Shown in pieces: positions 63,781 through 64,000 of a stretch of DNA of 64,000 nt (positions within the stretch are counted from its first letter, which is position 1; the number at the start of each line of letters is the position of its first letter). The notes under the pieces are model-generated. The model saw nothing but the letters and a program-made list of their open reading frames with translations. It made no database searches and was not told the DNA's origin. Location of the stretch: positions 217,001 to 281,000 of the forward strand of contig JALRMN010000025.1 in assembly GCA_024760905.1 (NCBI GenBank), in the 5' to 3' direction. This DNA is from Plotosus lineatus. Lineage: Eukaryota > Chordata > Actinopteri > Siluriformes > Plotosidae. The position numbers were made by a program, and so were the translations under genes.

Positions 63781-64000
63781 CTCCTTTTCGGGCTAAGCCC
63801 GGCCAGGCTCGATGGGCAGAAGCCCAACCACCAGGCGCTCACCTTCGAGCCCCTCCCCCAGGCCTTGCTCCAGGAGGGAACCCTGGTGACCTGCGTCCAG
63901 GCAAGGGAGACTGCTTCCTGTGCGCTCACTCAGATGTCATGTGTCATAGGGGTTTTTTGAATCGCATTTCGCCTGGACCTTCACCCCGGACCTGTTTGCC
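63780..64000 (-). other. Rex3 leader (5'UTR-like), truncated by window
   Basis: GC-rich sequence continuous with the Rex3 endonuclease, including CCTGGAGCAAGGCCTGGGGG in the minus sense. No ORF continues through it. The element's 5' end and TSD would be beyond the window. Confidence 0.7.

Larger units (their letters stand above)
60790..64000 (-). mobile_element. Rex3 retrotransposon, nearly full length, 5' side cut by window end
   Basis: The 3' end at 60790-60810 is an (ATG)n-type tandem tail (CATCATCATCATCATCATC in the plus sense), typical of Rex3. The element then runs through C-terminal, RT, linker and endonuclease regions to the leader at the window edge, giving at least 3.2 kb. It is the reference for the other Rex3 pieces. 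Confidence 0.93.

Noticed and set aside
1..64000. CRISPR array, prokaryotic operons, phage or plasmid functions
   Set aside because: The window is clearly vertebrate repeat DNA; direct repeats found are TSDs and microsatellites without spaced-array structure.

Overview
The window is repeat-dense vertebrate DNA, almost certainly from a teleost fish. The main evidence is Rex3 (the teleost RTE-type retrotransposon, recognised by RT motifs and by sites matching the published Rex3 primer regions as I remember them), fish-type Tc1 and Tigger/pogo DNA transposons, BEL/Pao and chromodomain Ty3/gypsy LTR elements, long TG/CA/TA/AAT microsatellites and tRNA-derived SINEs. There are no prokaryotic gene signals, and I see no convincing intact host gene. 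The best non-repeat coding candidates are a 124-codon ORF at 37884 and a short exon-like segment near 60000, and both look transposon-related.

The dominant component is one RTE-clade non-LTR retrotransposon family (called RTE-cfd here because its endonuclease resembles the proteins often labelled craniofacial development protein 2-like). I count 12 copies: 1-1256, 4601-7724, 10797-12426, 18937-22060, 22227-24672, 31914-34056, 40543-40944, 41613-41812, 42685-43908, 47281-47879, 48984-52129 and 53749-54330. Together they cover close to 20 kb. The 48984-52129 copy is the most complete, has a perfect 18-bp target-site duplication (TSD) and carries only a few disabling mutations. Several others are internal-deletion derivatives. 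A second lineage is Rex3 (29065-31913, 35041-37075, 60790-64000). A third LINE lineage lies at 24965-28150, with an older relic at 52335-52720.

A tRNA-headed SINE family is scattered throughout (1563, 9581, 28654, 38298, 44080, 46832, 55135, 55546, 59601, 59853). Most copies end in sequence made of the RTE-cfd 5'-UTR joined to the RTE-cfd 3' terminus, so this LINE very probably supplies its retrotransposition machinery. At one fixed breakpoint, three copies carry two unrelated tails instead.

Layout. 1-4460: RTE and SINE pieces and hAT-like ends. 4459-9580: one ~2-kb fold-back Tigger-like transposon split by a full RTE copy and a second SINE type. 9581-18936: a SINE, an 887-bp element flanked by 13-bp repeats, an RTE half, a whole degenerate BEL/Pao provirus-like element and a Tc1 transposase. 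18937-24672: two RTE copies inserted in or next to the Tc1. 24965-37075: third LINE, palindromic TA-rich block, Rex3 and more RTE. 37076-48965: sparser, AT-rich DNA with SINEs and RTE derivatives. 48966-54809: the best RTE copy, then relics. 54810-64000: SINEs, Tigger, gypsy chromovirus, half fold-back elements and a long Rex3 copy running off the window.

Functionally this is a nest of autonomous and dependent mobile elements. RTE-cfd encodes endonuclease and reverse transcriptase, the SINE parasitises it, and DNA transposons served as landing sites. Insertion order can be read from who interrupts whom.
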